From Hyalella azteca (Eukaryota; Arthropoda; Malacostraca; Amphipoda; Hyalellidae), in the NCBI RefSeq assembly GCF_000764305.2, contig NW_025936349.1:124001-188000 (forward strand): 64,000 nucleotides of DNA, written 5' to 3'. The first letter of the stretch is position 1. Each line of letters begins with the position of its first letter. Below are positions 32,008-42,827 of the stretch, piece by piece. Position numbers and translations under genes: made by a program. The notes under the pieces are model-generated. The model was not told the DNA's origin and did not search any database. It was given only the letters and a program-made list of their open reading frames with translations.

Positions 32008-32613
32008 TTACAATAAGTTCAATTTTATGAAGAGGTATTTGTATAAGAAAGCGAATGAGCTCGCAGCAATTGAGATCCCCAACAATTTTTCAGAGAGAGT
32101 ATGATAATAAATAGTAGTGATGACAAGAACTATGTCCCACATTACGCACAGGACACAAACTCCCACGTATGCTATAGAAACAATTGGCCAAAGCCTCATG
32201 TATGTAGCTTGGAACTTGATAACCTCACTGTCCGGTAACGCCTCAAGATTTTCCTGAACTGGCGAACTTGCTACCTTATTAATATCTTCAGATGACTTGG
32301 GTTGGTCGCTTGCAAGCAAGTTTTGTGCATTTTCTTTGGTCATGGTCGAGTTTCCTTGCACATTGGCGTTTCCAGCATCTGGGTTTTCATTTAGTTTGCC
32401 AATGCCTTGGCCTAGCGCCATATAACGCCTCATGGTCTGGGCCTCTTGCATGATCGTGAGGACGCAATACACCATCAGGAATGCGTGACCGGAGATGTCG
32501 AAGGAGTCAAATTTGTGGCCGCTCTTGAGGCATTTCTTCTTATCGTGTCGCGATACAACCACGTTATTCGAGAGACACATACCCGTGTAGTGCTCAATGC
32601 TGGGAAAAATCAC
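32008..32613 (-). CDS. Fitm: FITM (fat storage-inducing transmembrane) protein, last exon
   Basis: Starts after acceptor GTTGTTTCAG in phase 0 and reads 201 codons to TAA at 32008. The family core is clear: KSGHKFDSFDISGHAFLMVY with the first conserved His, a membrane helix, and later WDIVLVITTIYYHTLSEKLL with the second conserved His. FIT proteins are multi-pass ER membrane enzymes of the lipid-phosphatase type that cleave acyl-CoA and support lipid droplet formation; these two histidines are the catalytic pair. Between them is a polar linker of about 65 residues (NENPDAGNANVQGNSTMTKE region), longer than I expect in vertebrate FITM2. Confidence 0.9.
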   Translation of the reverse strand: MIFPSIEHYTGMCLSNNVVVSRHDKKKCLKSGHKFDSFDISGHAFLMVYCVLTIMQEAQTMRRYMALGQGIGKLNENPDAGNANVQGNSTMTKENAQNLLASDQPKSSEDINKVASSPVQENLEALPDSEVIKFQATYMRLWPIVSIAYVGVCVLCVMWDIVLVITTIYYHTLSEKLLGISIAASSFAFLYKYLFIKLNLL

Positions 32614-32817
32614 CTGAAACAACGTTCAAATTAAAATATAACAAAAAAACATCAGCTGATTAATTATGGTTTGATTAACTAAAACTTATAGAAATTAAAT
32701 AAAGTAAAATTGTGGGGAGATGTTTTACATGAGATTTTCCTTTCTCAGCAGTTCACAGTATTTTCAACCCAAATATTTCCTAATCTTGAAAGCAATTCAA
32801 TGTGCTGAGAAACTCAC
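32614..32817 (-). other. FITM intron
   Basis: Intron of 204 bases with GTGAGT donor and GTTGTTTCAG acceptor on the minus strand. Confidence 0.85.
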
Positions 32818-32970
32818 AGCACACCAGGTATAGAAAATGATCGTTAGCAGTAGGGCTCGCAAAGCCATCTTGATGCTCGCATTCAGTGGCTGAGGAGAGA
32901 GCGGCAGCAGAGACAAAGTCAGCACCAAGAAAGCCAACAGAGTCCATGCCCAGCCCATCTTAACAAAAAC
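32818..32970 (-). CDS. Fitm: FITM protein, internal exon
   Basis: Bounded by ATGCTTTGCAG and GCT|GTGAGT, phase 0, 51 codons: VFVKMGWAWTLLAFLVLTLS then SIKMALRALLLTIIFYTWCA, two membrane helices. YFVKxxWAWT is the family signature in vertebrate FITM2, which fixes the assignment and the frame. Confidence 0.9.
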
Positions 32971-34136
32971 CTGCAAAGCATAAATAAATACAACTCCCTG
33001 CAAATTGCTGCAAAACAGGCAAATCGATTTGCACAGGGAAATACAGATCAATTACAGGATACATTGGCACAGATGGAAGACTTCAAGAACATCTTAAAGA
33101 TATTTATCAGGTATCACACAACATTAGGCTTATATAATCGACATAGGATGCACATGGAAAAGTCCAGATGACCAATATTTATAAATGAGTGGATAACTTG
33201 AGGCTTTAGTAGGCTACGTGTTTAGTAAGGCTATGATAAAGGTCAATCAATATTACTCAGCAGTTTTAATTAATCAAAACATCAATGACTCAAGTTGCAA
33301 CTCGAAGATCAAACAAGGATTGAGTTTAAAATATAGTAATTGCACAATGAAAAAATTTGAAAAAATATAGACTAAGAATAATTTATTGAGCAACTGTGAT
33401 ATTGATTTGATAGGATCAGATCCAAGTCTAGCTAAGATGCATCTTCCTATATACTGTATGTGCAACATTCATATGTACCGTACCGGTAGTATAAATATAT
33501 ATTGGAGTATGATTGAGACTATTTCAAAACATGAAAATTAGTGAGCAGAATAAACTAAATTAGTCAGAAATCAATCTTAAAGTGTACACAATATTTTCAC
33601 ACAAGCAAACGTGGTACTTCTACATATAAAATCCCTTGATTGCTAAAATTGTGAGTTTATCAAGAATTTATAAGCAAAGAAAACAGCCAAAAAATTTCCC
33701 ATTTCTTAAGAATGATGGAGCTGGACTCCAAAACATTTTCATTCTTAAGAAATGGTGAATTTTTTGGCTGTTTTCTTTGCTTTTAAATTCTTGGTACTTA
33801 TACTATTTATACCTATAGGTACATAATACAATCTTTTGAAAAATAAATAGAGAATAGAATTTCAAAATAATAGTAATGATATAAGACATACCTGCCTTTA
33901 GGTAGAGAAATTTCTTTTAATATTTTTATTGTTGGAAAAAAGTCCCAAATCATAACATAATTGAATTTTTGACAAACAGTTTGGCAGAAACCAATTCTAA
34001 TGATTTCAGAGACAAATTCTAATGATGAAGCAAATTGTTTTGCATTGTATGTTGATCAAAATAATTAAAATATGTATTTTCTAGTATTATTCAAAATAAA
34101 TATATCTACTGCATGTGAAACCAGAAATCATATTAC
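32971..34136. other. FITM intron, with a palindromic insert
   Basis: The intron contains the palindrome at 33656-33800. Nothing else is recognised. Confidence 0.8.
33656..33800. mobile_element. Palindromic element with hammerhead-like core
   Basis: Left arm TCAAGAATTTATAAGCAAAG through CATTTCTTAAGAAT pairs with the right arm ATTCTTAAGAAATGG through TTTTAAATTCTTGG with few mismatches. The arms close on the core at 33711-33737, GATGGAGCTGGACTCC then AAAAC. The outer ends match those of the larger palindrome at 6093-6603 (TTTTAAATTTCTAG). Confidence 0.75.
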
Positions 34137-34280
34137 CTGATTAAGAATGCTGTCCTTAGAGGTGAGAGCATCAACATGTTTGATTTCATCAGCGCCTTGA
34201 AGGAAAGACAGAACAGCAACCACAAGAATTGTTGCACCAGCTCGAGCATACCATGGCACCAGCATGTAGTGTCGAAATAT
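34137..34280 (-). CDS. Fitm: FITM protein, N-terminal exon (first found)
   Basis: Bounded by TTACTCACTCAG and CAG|GTAATA, phase 0, 48 codons: IFRHYMLVPWYARAGATILV then VAVLSFLQGADEIKHVDALT and SKDSILNQ. It holds the first membrane helix and runs directly into VFVKMGWAW. The open start in phase 0 requires at least one more 5' exon with the initiator, expected at higher coordinates; none was identified up to the SINE cluster at 37.7 kb. Confidence 0.85.
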
Positions 34281-37200
34281 CTGAGTGAGTAAGAACTTGT
34301 TAACATCGGTTTTAAAATATAGTAGTAAATGTTATGAACATGATCAAATAATAACTTCTGTCATTACCAGAAAGAGGGTTTGAATTTGAGAGCAGATTTC
34401 CTGATAGCATTTGGATACTAAGTTTAGTGTAATTCAGTACACTTATTGGGATACACATCATTGATAATATAGCAATTAGCATATTAAAACGACCACAATT
34501 CAGGTATGAATATTTGGGCAGTGTTAACAGAAAGGTAATCAGAGCCTGGATTCTTGACTTTCTAGTACCTTTGTAGTTGATGTAGTGTTGAGCTCAACAA
34601 ATTGTTGTTCTGACATGTATTCAATTGTTTTTAATGACAAGAAGCAAGTTAAGAGCAGTGAATGCTATGAGGTATTGCTACTGATGTGTGACAGAGGGTG
34701 AAAGTTATTAATTTAACAACTAGATTTTTTGCCACACTGATGTTCTCATGATTTATATTCTTACAATGGTTCAACACTAATATTCCTAGAATATGTTAAT
34801 ATTCTCATATAAACAAATTTAAGAAATATTTTCCTCTGTATATTCTAAATAGTTTTTGCAAAAAATTTCTTTGCTTGTCATCAGTACGGTACTTCTGTGT
34901 TTTATCTAATCACTTAAGCAAGTGTGGAAAATCAAATACCTAAAAGCTTAAAGGCCAGAAATATGAGCACTGCGGTGACTTATATGGCAGCTAAGTATCA
35001 GCAATGTTTGATTTTAAACAATATTGAATTAAATAAATGTTGGTTTATATAATACATTCAACATTTATCCACTTTATTTTCTTGATCAATTCTAAACAGT
35101 AAACACATTAATTGCGACAGGAGCCACCATTGAGTTGTACCACCAGTAAGAAATACGCATTGAATATTACATAGCCGCACTCAATGTGTTAAACCAAACT
35201 AGAAAATTGGGCAGAAGCCACCTCAATCTAGATTCTTGGGAGGTAGAATTTTACATAAATGATGGTAAAAAGTACTGCATGGGTAATTTTTCAAAAATCA
35301 CACAGAGAATGAATGGTTTTCTTATTCATTAAGAAAAAAATCTGGCAAGAGCCATACAAATGGGTGAAGTTGACGAAATGACTATGCATTTTTGTCTTTT
35401 CAGGGCTGCATGACTCTGGCTAGATGAATTATCTTCTTACCTAATTATGAAGAAAAGTACACAATTAGCCTATAACATTACAGATATATACAAAAATTTG
35501 TCACTGGCAAGCCACAACATTTCATTAATAAGTAGGATCCTGAATGATTTTATTCTAATCCTATAACAGGTGACTTCAAGCCTTCAACTGGCTTGTAGTA
35601 GTTGTGGGCTCGTGGCTTCTGCCCGATTTTTCCAAAAAAAAAAAACACCTGAAACTCAGACAGAAAATGAGAAATGACCCTGCTTTCAGACAATAATATT
35701 GGTCTAATTCTACATCTACTCCCTTGGTCTAATTAATTTTATGGATATATATATACTGAAAATATTTTCAGGAGAAATTTTTAAAAATTTATTACTAAAA
35801 AGATAAATCTTCCTTACTATGTTCAGAAAAGTTTGCCTAATATTTTGTTATCATTTTTCATAAATTAATTTTCACAAATTTTGCTCTAATTTGAAATTTC
35901 TAAATTCTAGTCTGATATATTGGGGAGAATTTTCCAGGAATCACATTATCACAGGTAAGAGGAAACCTGTAAAAGAAAATCATTTTACATTAGTATTTAA
36001 GAAAATTTTATATGAAAAATATGTTTTTCTAATTTTTGCTGGAAAAATCATAGGAGTCACTAGTCCAGCCAGGGAGAGCCTTTATTATCCAGCCATGGCC
36101 CATAGCCTCATAGGAATTGCTGAAAATTTGAAATGGTCCAATAAACAATCATGGGCTAATTTGGGCTTATGCTGGGCTAGTATGGAATATATCTACTTGG
36201 CGAGCCGCGACTGAATTTTTTGAGCCGTGGTTTTATGGATTTGCCAGCCATTTTCTGCAAGATATTTTTGGCGGAAACGGTAAAGCAATGCGGATTGCGG
36301 AAGTTGAAAATTGTATGAAATGACATGTTTGCGAAGTGCAAACCGCGATTTTTTAATCAAACAAAAATTTATGACATTCGAGCCGCAAGATTTCATACCT
36401 AGTACCTACTGAAATTATATGATATTAGAGCCGCGATATTTCAGACAAAAATAGGACTTTTCCAGACTAGATGCTGGGCATGTTTGTCTCATTCATTGGT
36501 GGGCCAGGGCCCAGGTGGCTTTACTGGCTTCTGCCTTCTGATTAATTTTCCCAGTTGGTAGGGTAATCAAATTAGGGCCCAGGTAACAAAACTGAAGTGT
36601 CATGGTCATGGATTTGACTGCAGTATAATGTCAAAATTACACAGACCATTTTCATGAATAGGTACCTGGATTGAAACCTTAGAATTTATCATGCATCTGT
36701 ATCACTGCATGCAACTTTGCAAGGTGATTGTCTGATTGACAATGAATTATAATAATACACTCACTAATAACCTAACTTCCTAAGAGTAAGAGCTATATTT
36801 ATAATTCATATTATTGTCCAATATGTATTGTCATACATATTGAGGATAATAACTTCTCAAGTTATTACCCTAAGGCTCAAGTCGCTCAACGATTCAAATA
36901 AACTATTCTAGTAACCCTGTAAAAGGTAAAGCAACAAGATAAATGAATCCGGCATATTTACTCTCAGTTTCCGGTTGGTGCAGACCATCGTGGGGATACA
37001 CTGGGTCCAATTGAGATCAAATATTCTGATCATGCTCATCTTACTCTCAGCTTGCCAGACTAGGTACTGTACGTGTTCGGTAGATATCAAGTATCAACCC
37101 GCAGCCGCACCCGGTGAGCCGGTGAGATGCTTGTCGCCGACTCTCAAGTATCAGAGAAACCAATTTCCAAAATCGAGGCTAGTCGCATAATCCGTCTCAG

Positions 37201-37733
37201 CAGAATTGTCGAAACAGTAGATTTGTTTAGGTCTCAACTAAAGGAAGGTCTATTATTTTTGCATTACAGGTACTTTTCGCTTCATATTTGGAAACAAGGT
37301 GAATATATTGTATCGTTACGAATTCTCATTTCTTAATTGTCGAAGAAAAATGGGTAAAATTATTAGGTAACGTTCAAGCCGTTCATGTACTGTACTAGTT
37401 GATATGTAACTGCTAACATTGACAGAACAATGTCGATTGTTAGTGGTCATTTGTGTTTTCTAATTAACAACTGTGCTAGTCGAAATTGCCTGCTTCAATG
37501 TCGGCTTACATGGTTGCATGTTACTGATGTTAGAGGTCAGCATTGTTGTTGTTTCCAGTTTGTAGGTGAGGAAGGAGGTCAGCATTGACCAATACCGTCA
37601 TCACTTCATATTCTTCCCTTGCGCAAGCATGCTACTGAGCAGATTAGAGACTTAATTGCACTCGAATTGCTTAGAGCCATAGGCATCGCAAGCTAGCATA
37701 CACTGCTCCATCCAGTATAGTCTTCACGGAGTC
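34281..37733. other. Upstream region of the FITM gene
   Basis: The missing first FITM exon and promoter should lie here. I could not find a minus-strand ATG exon with a phase-0 donor that looks like the basic FITM N-terminus. At 36200-36450 the word GAGCCGC recurs several times. The short frames at 35891-36214 and 36908-37336 are unsupported. Confidence 0.4.
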
Positions 37734-38323
37734 TGGGCAGGGTGGCCCAGTGGTTAAAGTTCAGAGTATGGTAACATGGGGCAACGGGACAATTGCGGGT
37801 CATGGGCCCATAGCGGGTTTCCCGCTAAGACTGTCAGCTATTGGTCCATGCGCTCTACCGCCGGTCGACAGTTTCACTGGGTTAGTGTACCTACAGTAAC
37901 CTCTCTACTTTTTGCTAAGAGTTTGCGTTGATAAGTTACCCGCAAATAACTGCTTAAGCCCAGATGAAAGTTTTTTTTGCTGCTAAATAAAACTGTTTTC
38001 AATTACTGCATATGAAGCTTTTGGAATTACTGTGAATTATATTTTGAAAGTATTATTTATAGGGATAATTTTGAGTTCAAGTTTAGGCTATTAGCTTTTA
38101 AAATAAAATGTTGACACGATATAAATTGAAATGATACCTAGTGGGGCAACGGGTCCACGCGTGTCACGGGCCAAAGAGCCCATGGTGGGCTCAATACCCC
38201 TCTGTGGAGTCTTGTGTTATACATCATTAGACCGCCTCGTGGCAGCAGCAGGTTCTAGTTTCTAGTTATGCGTAGTTGTGACCCCTGATCGAATTAGCGA
38301 CTCAGGCCTTGCCGAAAGTTGAG

Positions 38324-38381
38324 TTCAGCCAACACCAATGAGCCAAAAGTTGATGAGTTTTTTTTTTTGGTGTTGGCTGAA
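38324..38381. repeat. 13-bp perfect inverted repeat within the DNA transposon
   Basis: TTCAGCCAACACC (38324-38336) and GGTGTTGGCTGAA (38369-38381) flank a 32-base loop containing a poly-T run. Confidence 0.9.
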
Positions 38382-38509
38382 ATCACGATTAAGTACGAAT
38401 TCTCTCCACATTATTAAACAATTATATTATTATATTTATTTAAAATATCTGGATTATGGACGAAACTGGAACGGAGTTTTTTCTGATAAAGTATATTTAT
38501 TTTTTCTAG

Positions 38510-38670
38510 TCAAGGATACATTTTTTCATGCCAAGGATGAATTTTTTATGGCAAGGATATATTTTTCAAGCCAATGATATATATTTTTATGTCAAGGAAA
38601 TATTTTTTTCACGTCAGTTATATATTTTTTAACCAAGACTATATATTTTTCAAATTAAGGATATGATTTT
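38510..38670. repeat. About 27-bp degenerate tandem repeat, 6 copies
   Basis: Variants of CAAGGATATATTTTTTCATG repeat head to tail with many substitutions, next to the AAT tail of the nested SINE. Confidence 0.75.
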
Positions 38671-38671
<1 letters not shown>

Positions 38672-38727
<56 letters not shown>

Positions 38728-38961
38728 GCGGTTTCAGCGTTATTAGGCCGTAGGCCTGTCGCCGATTCTTAACATCGCAGAATGTTCACAGCTTGTTGCG
38801 GTCTCGAACGCGCAACTCACTGCTACAATTCTGCTGTGCTTAACCGCCCGGCCTCCTCGCCGATTCTGACCAGAAACTGGCGCACAGAGCTGGGATCGAA
38901 CCCGCGCCTCTCTGCGCCAATCTTGGTACTCTGCACTTTAACCACTAGGCCACCCTGCCCC
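38672..38961 (-). mobile_element. Full-length tRNA-derived SINE (nested copy)
   Basis: Read on the minus strand: GGGGCAGGGTGGCCTAGTGG (A box), GGTTCGATCCC (B box, matching tRNA consensus), CAGCTCTGTGCGCCAG, a body, AGAATCGGCGACAGGCC, then (ATT)n that appears as AATAAT at 38672-38728 on the plus strand. Body about 233 bases. This is the best-preserved copy and serves as the reference for the others. Confidence 0.88.
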
Positions 38962-39545
38962 TTAAGTTGTTAATAAATGAATGAATGTAATAATTTTATT
39001 ACATTTTCTTATTTTAACTGTAAAGTGTTGTTTTATCATTTTTAAACAATAAATATGCAATTGTGGTAATGTGACCAGGGGCGGACGCCTTGCCCCAAGC
39101 CCATGGGCCCATTGCCCCAGGGGTGAGGCAATGGGCCCATTTTGACACTTTTTACAAAATAGTGCTTCATTAAAAATTGAATAACTCTATAGGCGTCTAA
39201 TTCACATCATACATTCCTCATTAGTTTTAACTTTAAACAAAACAAAGAACTATCTCGTATCACTTAAAACTTCACCAAAAATTTAGTTTAAAAAGGGAGG
39301 GGGCCCGCTGCCCCATGTTACCCTAGCAAGATTGGAGCTGAGAGGTGCGGGTTCGAGCCCAGCTCTGTGTGCCAGTTTCTGGTCAGAATCGGCGAGAAAG
39401 CCGGGTGGTTAGCAAAGCAAAATTGAAGCAGTGAGTTTCGCGTTCGAGAGCGCATCCAAGCTGTGAATATTCTGCAATGTTAAGAATCGGCGACAGGCCT
39501 ACGGCCTAATAAACGCTGAAACCGCTATTATTATTATTATTACCG

Positions 39546-40001
39546 CTATTATACCCCAGTATGCTTCTTCCTTCGCACTTGCCCCGACTTTCCACCCAAA
39601 CAAAGCTTTCCTAACCTAACCTAATTGGCTGCACTGCATGGTGGAGAAACGGGACAAGTGAGGGACTGGAGCAGGTCATTGGTTGCAGCAAGGGGGGAGG
39701 CGGGGCAGGTGTGGAGGAAGGCGCATGCTGGGGTGTGTAGATGTCGTGAAGACTACCGATATTGGCTGGAGCAGTGGCTGCTGGCACCCAGCACTTAAGG
39801 CTTCAAGCCGTCTTGGAACTGGTATGGCTTGCGGCTTTTCTAGCGTGGGCTGTGACTTCTTAGCTCTGAGGCTGAGTTTAGCAGAGCATTTTTATACAGA
39901 GCGTTTGTTACAGGGCTTGTTTAATTAAGAGTTAAATTTTTGGTCGACGGCTGCGCACCCGGCCTTGGGTTTGAGGCTGAGTTTAGCCGAGAGGAGAGGA
40001 G
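39546..40001 (+). other. Probable 5' UTR of the LINE
   Basis: GC-rich compared with surroundings, with two copies of GAGGCTGAGTTTAGC. No sustained frame enters the ORF at 40002, which has in-frame stops upstream. The exact left end of the LINE could not be fixed. Confidence 0.4.
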
Positions 40002-40928
40002 TTGGTGGAAGAGCATGGCAACGAGTCGAAATTGTTGAATGATGTAGTAAACTCCTTGAGTGAGATGGTGCGCTCGCTGAGTGACAAACTGAGCTCGCTA
40101 TGCAATGAGCTGACTGAAGTGAAGGCTCAGTTGAAAAATGCGGAAGAAATGGAAGTAAAGAACAAGACAGCTGATTTATCTGAAGTCGCTAATGACAGCT
40201 CACGTGAATTGCTTGATAGAGAACGTAGGAAGGCCAACCTGGTCTGGTTTGAAAGAGATGAGAATCACCCAGCATCCCTGTTCTTGGAGTCTGTACGAGA
40301 CTCATTTTTAATCCAGAACATCACCAAGCCAACCCATTTTAGGGGTAAACAGACCCCAAATATTCTAGATCTTGTGTTTACTAGTGAAGAATCAATGATA
40401 GATGAGCTTCGCCACGAGGCTCCGTTGGGCAAAAGCCACCACAAATCATTGTTTTTCAATATTAAGTGTTGTACAGAAAAGACGCTTCGGAAGCGTGAAC
40501 GTTTGAACTTTGCGAAAGGCGACTATGATAAACTCCGTGAAACAGTGAATGCGGCGAATATTTCGGACTGTATTAAGGACATGAATGTGGCTGATTCATG
40601 GTCGTTTCTCAAAGACACGGTTATGTCTGCAGTTGATGCCTATGTACCCAAGATTACGCTTGGAGGAGTCAAAAAATCCCAGTGGATGACCAGTGCAGTT
40701 AAGACTCAGCTAAAGACCAAGAAAAAAGCCTACAAGCGTTATTTACGAACTCGCAGCGAGTCTGATTATAACCTGTATGCCAGAGCTCGAAATCAAGCTA
40801 AAAAAGTTTGTCGCACTGCAGTGAAAAACTTCGAAAAAATATTGCTAAAAATGCCGAAAAGAATCCGAAAGCCTTCTTTTTGTACGCTAGTTCGAAGTGT
40901 AAGTCAAAGAACGGTATATCTGATTTGA
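40002..40928 (+). pseudogene. LINE ORF1-endonuclease fusion frame
   Basis: The frame opens by a non-ATG codon; the first ATG is 40065. The first 60 residues are a coiled coil (MVRSLSDKLSSLCNELTEVK), then RERRKANLVWF, as expected just before the RNA-binding part of ORF1. It jumps directly to HPASLFLESVRDSFLIQN and TPNILDLVFTSEESMIDELR, the last part of an AP-type endonuclease, ending in the region before the RT domain. A large internal deletion has joined ORF1 to ORF2 in frame. The frame is lost near 40830-40928. Confidence 0.75.
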
Positions 40929-41764
40929 AAGTAGACCAACGAAAGATTTCCTCTGATGAGGGCAAGGCTAACGTTCTTAATCAGTTCTTCAGCAGTGTGT
41001 TCACAGATGAGGACTTGAACAGTATTCCAGATATTGAGGAGCGCCCAGTCGGCTCGAAGATACACGAAGAAGAGGTTCTCAAGCGCTTGGTAGCTCAAAA
41101 TCCCAACAAGTCAAGTGGACCAGACGGCTTCCATCCCAGATTGCTCAAAGAATTAGCATCCGTTCTGGCCGGCTTCCATCCCAGATTGCTCAAAGAATTA
41201 GCATCCGTTCTGGCCGGCCCATTGACAGTATTCTTTCAAAAAACCTTGAACGAAGGAACTTTGCCGTCCGACTGGAAAGAAGCTCAAGTAACACCATTAT
41301 TCAAAAAAGGTGACAAAAGCAGACCCGGCAACTATCGCCCTGTCAGTCTAACAAGTGTTGTTTGTAAGCTAATGGAATCTGTTGTGAGGGATAGGATTAT
41401 CGATCACTTGACTGCTCACCATCTCATATCAGATTGTCAACATGGTTTTATTGCCGGCAGATCCTGCACCACTAACTTATTACCTACGTTGAACGATTGG
41501 ACTCGCCTGCTGGATGAAAGGGAGCCAGTGGATGCATTGTACCTCGATTTTGCCAAAGCATTTGACAGTGTTCCGCATGAGCGGCTGTTGCGTAAAGTGA
41601 AGTCCTTGGGGATTGAGGGAAACGTACTCCAATGGATCAGAGATTTTCTAGTAGGTAGACGACAACGTGTCAGTATTGACGGAACCGTGTCAGACTGGGC
41701 ATCAGTGCGCAGTGGCGTGCCACAAGGAAGCGTCCTGGGCCTATTTTGTTCGTTGCTTTTATAA
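40808..41764 (+). pseudogene. LINE reverse transcriptase, N-terminal and finger/palm part
   Basis: Contains the RT block SSGPDGFHPRLLKELASVLA, then KKGDKSRPGNYRPVSLTSVV, HGFIAGRSC, LYLDFAKAFDSVPHERLLRK and SGVPQGSVLG, all standard RT motifs in order, including the catalytic first Asp in LDFAKAFD. A 45-base segment is tandemly duplicated (41126-41170 and 41171-41215), adding 15 residues in frame. The frame is lost right after the SVLG motif by a single-base shift. Confidence 0.9.
41126..41215 (+). repeat. 45-bp tandem duplication in the RT gene
   Basis: Two exact copies of GGCTTCCATCCCAGATTGCT plus 25 more bases; in frame, repeating GFHPRLLKELASVLA. Confidence 0.97.
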
Positions 41765-42666
41765 ATGATCTGCCAGAAGTAGTGTCCAGCGTGTGCTCCA
41801 TGTATGCCGACGACACAAAAGTTTATAATACAGTGAAGAATGCGTCAAATAAAGCGCAATTGCAAGATGATCTTGACAGCTTAGTTAACTGGGCTGCTAC
41901 GTGGCAGTTGCGGTTTAATGCTGACAAGTGTAAAGTACTTCACCTCGGGAAGAACAATGAACAGCAAGATTACAGTATGAGAAGACATGGTTGCAACGAG
42001 AGAGTAATGATTGAAAAGTCTAGTGTGGAAAAAGATCTCGGAGTTTATGTCGACAAGGAGCTGAAATTTTCTAAGCATGTTGAAACGCAAGCTAACACAT
42101 CCAACAAACTTCTTGGACTAATCAGACGCTCATACGAGTTCCTAGATGCAGAAACGAAGAAGCAGTTGTTTGTTGCCGTCGTACGCCCGAGTCTAGAGTT
42201 TGGAAACGTTGTGTGGTCACCGAGATTTGAAAAGGACAGAAATTTAATAGAGAATGTTCAAAGACGTGCAACAAGGATAATTCCAGGCTTGAAGGGCAAG
42301 TCCTATGAAGAAAGATTGAAGATTATGAAGCTTCCAAGCCTCAGTTATCGACGTCTGCGTGGGGACCTCATTGAAGTATACATGTATACTCATGGTCTAT
42401 ACAAGGTCCCTGAAGGGTTACTAGAATTTGAAACAAGAACTAACACCAGGGGCCACGGCTGGAAGTTAAAAAAATTGCGCTGCAACTTCTCCACGCGACA
42501 AAATTTCTTCTCGCTTCGAATCACCGACATGAGGAACAGCCTCCCCGATGACATCGTTGGCACTCCAAGTATGAACGCGTTCAAGAACAGACTAGATAAA
42601 GCTATGGAAAAATATATGTTCAGATTTGAAATGCCTAGCTCCTTATCGAACCCGGTGGAAGTCTAG
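41746..42666 (+). pseudogene. LINE reverse transcriptase, catalytic and C-terminal part
   Basis: Continues as FINDLPEVVSSVCSMYADDT; YADD at 41803-41814 is the RT catalytic motif. It goes on through LNRT-type WAATWQLRFNADKCKVLHLG, the thumb, and a C-terminal region ending NPVEV with TAG. Intact from here to the stop. Confidence 0.9.
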
Positions 42667-42827
42667 TAGCTACTTCAAACTATCGCCAATCATGAAAAGA
42701 TCCGGTCAAATGACACGAGTTTAGATCTATGAACAAGGCACGAAAAGGAAAAGAATCGGCGACAGGCCACATCAGGCCTACACTTCAGCGCCGACATCAC
42801 TATGTTATTGTTATGTTATGTTATGAG

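Larger units (their letters stand above)
37769..39323. mobile_element. TA-flanked DNA transposon (1555 bp) inside the SINE
   Basis: Ends TGGTAACATGGGGCAACGGG and the complement of GGGTAACATGGGGCAGCGGG are imperfect inverted repeats. TA duplicates flank it (37767-37768, 39324-39325). GTGGGGCAACGGG recurs near 38140 and inverted GCCCCA/GGGCCCAT words near 39090-39140, so subterminal repeats or a second nested copy exist. No transposase is seen; much of the inside is AT-rich and holds another SINE. TA duplication suggests mariner-like or similar, but the superfamily is open. Confidence 0.8.
37734..39545 (+). mobile_element. tRNA-derived SINE split by a DNA transposon
   Basis: The head at 37734-37768 (GGGCAGGGTGGCCCAGTGG, an A-box match) continues at 39326 with CAAGATTGG and a B-box GGTTCGAGCCC (39350-39360). 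The body then runs to AGAATCGGCGACAGGCC and an ATT tail ending about 39545. Set against the intact copy at 38729-38961, the two parts are collinear, with TA at both sides of the insert. Pol III promoter boxes are the hallmark of tRNA-derived SINEs. Confidence 0.85.
40002..42827 (+). mobile_element. CR1-like non-LTR retrotransposon, defective
   Basis: In order: coiled-coil ORF1 remnant, C-terminal end of the endonuclease, reverse transcriptase, 3' UTR with AGAATCGGCGACAGGCC and a TGTTATG repeat tail. The reading frame changes between about 40808 and 40928 and again near 41746-41764. The 3' end recurs as truncated copies at 20772, 46373 and, more diverged, 53960-54180. Short tandem-repeat tails instead of poly(A) are typical of CR1-type elements; clade assignment is by appearance only. 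Confidence 0.85.

Noticed and set aside
38888..38961. Possible functional tRNA gene
   Set aside because: A and B boxes are present, but the sequence continues into the SINE body and does not form a full cloverleaf by eye.
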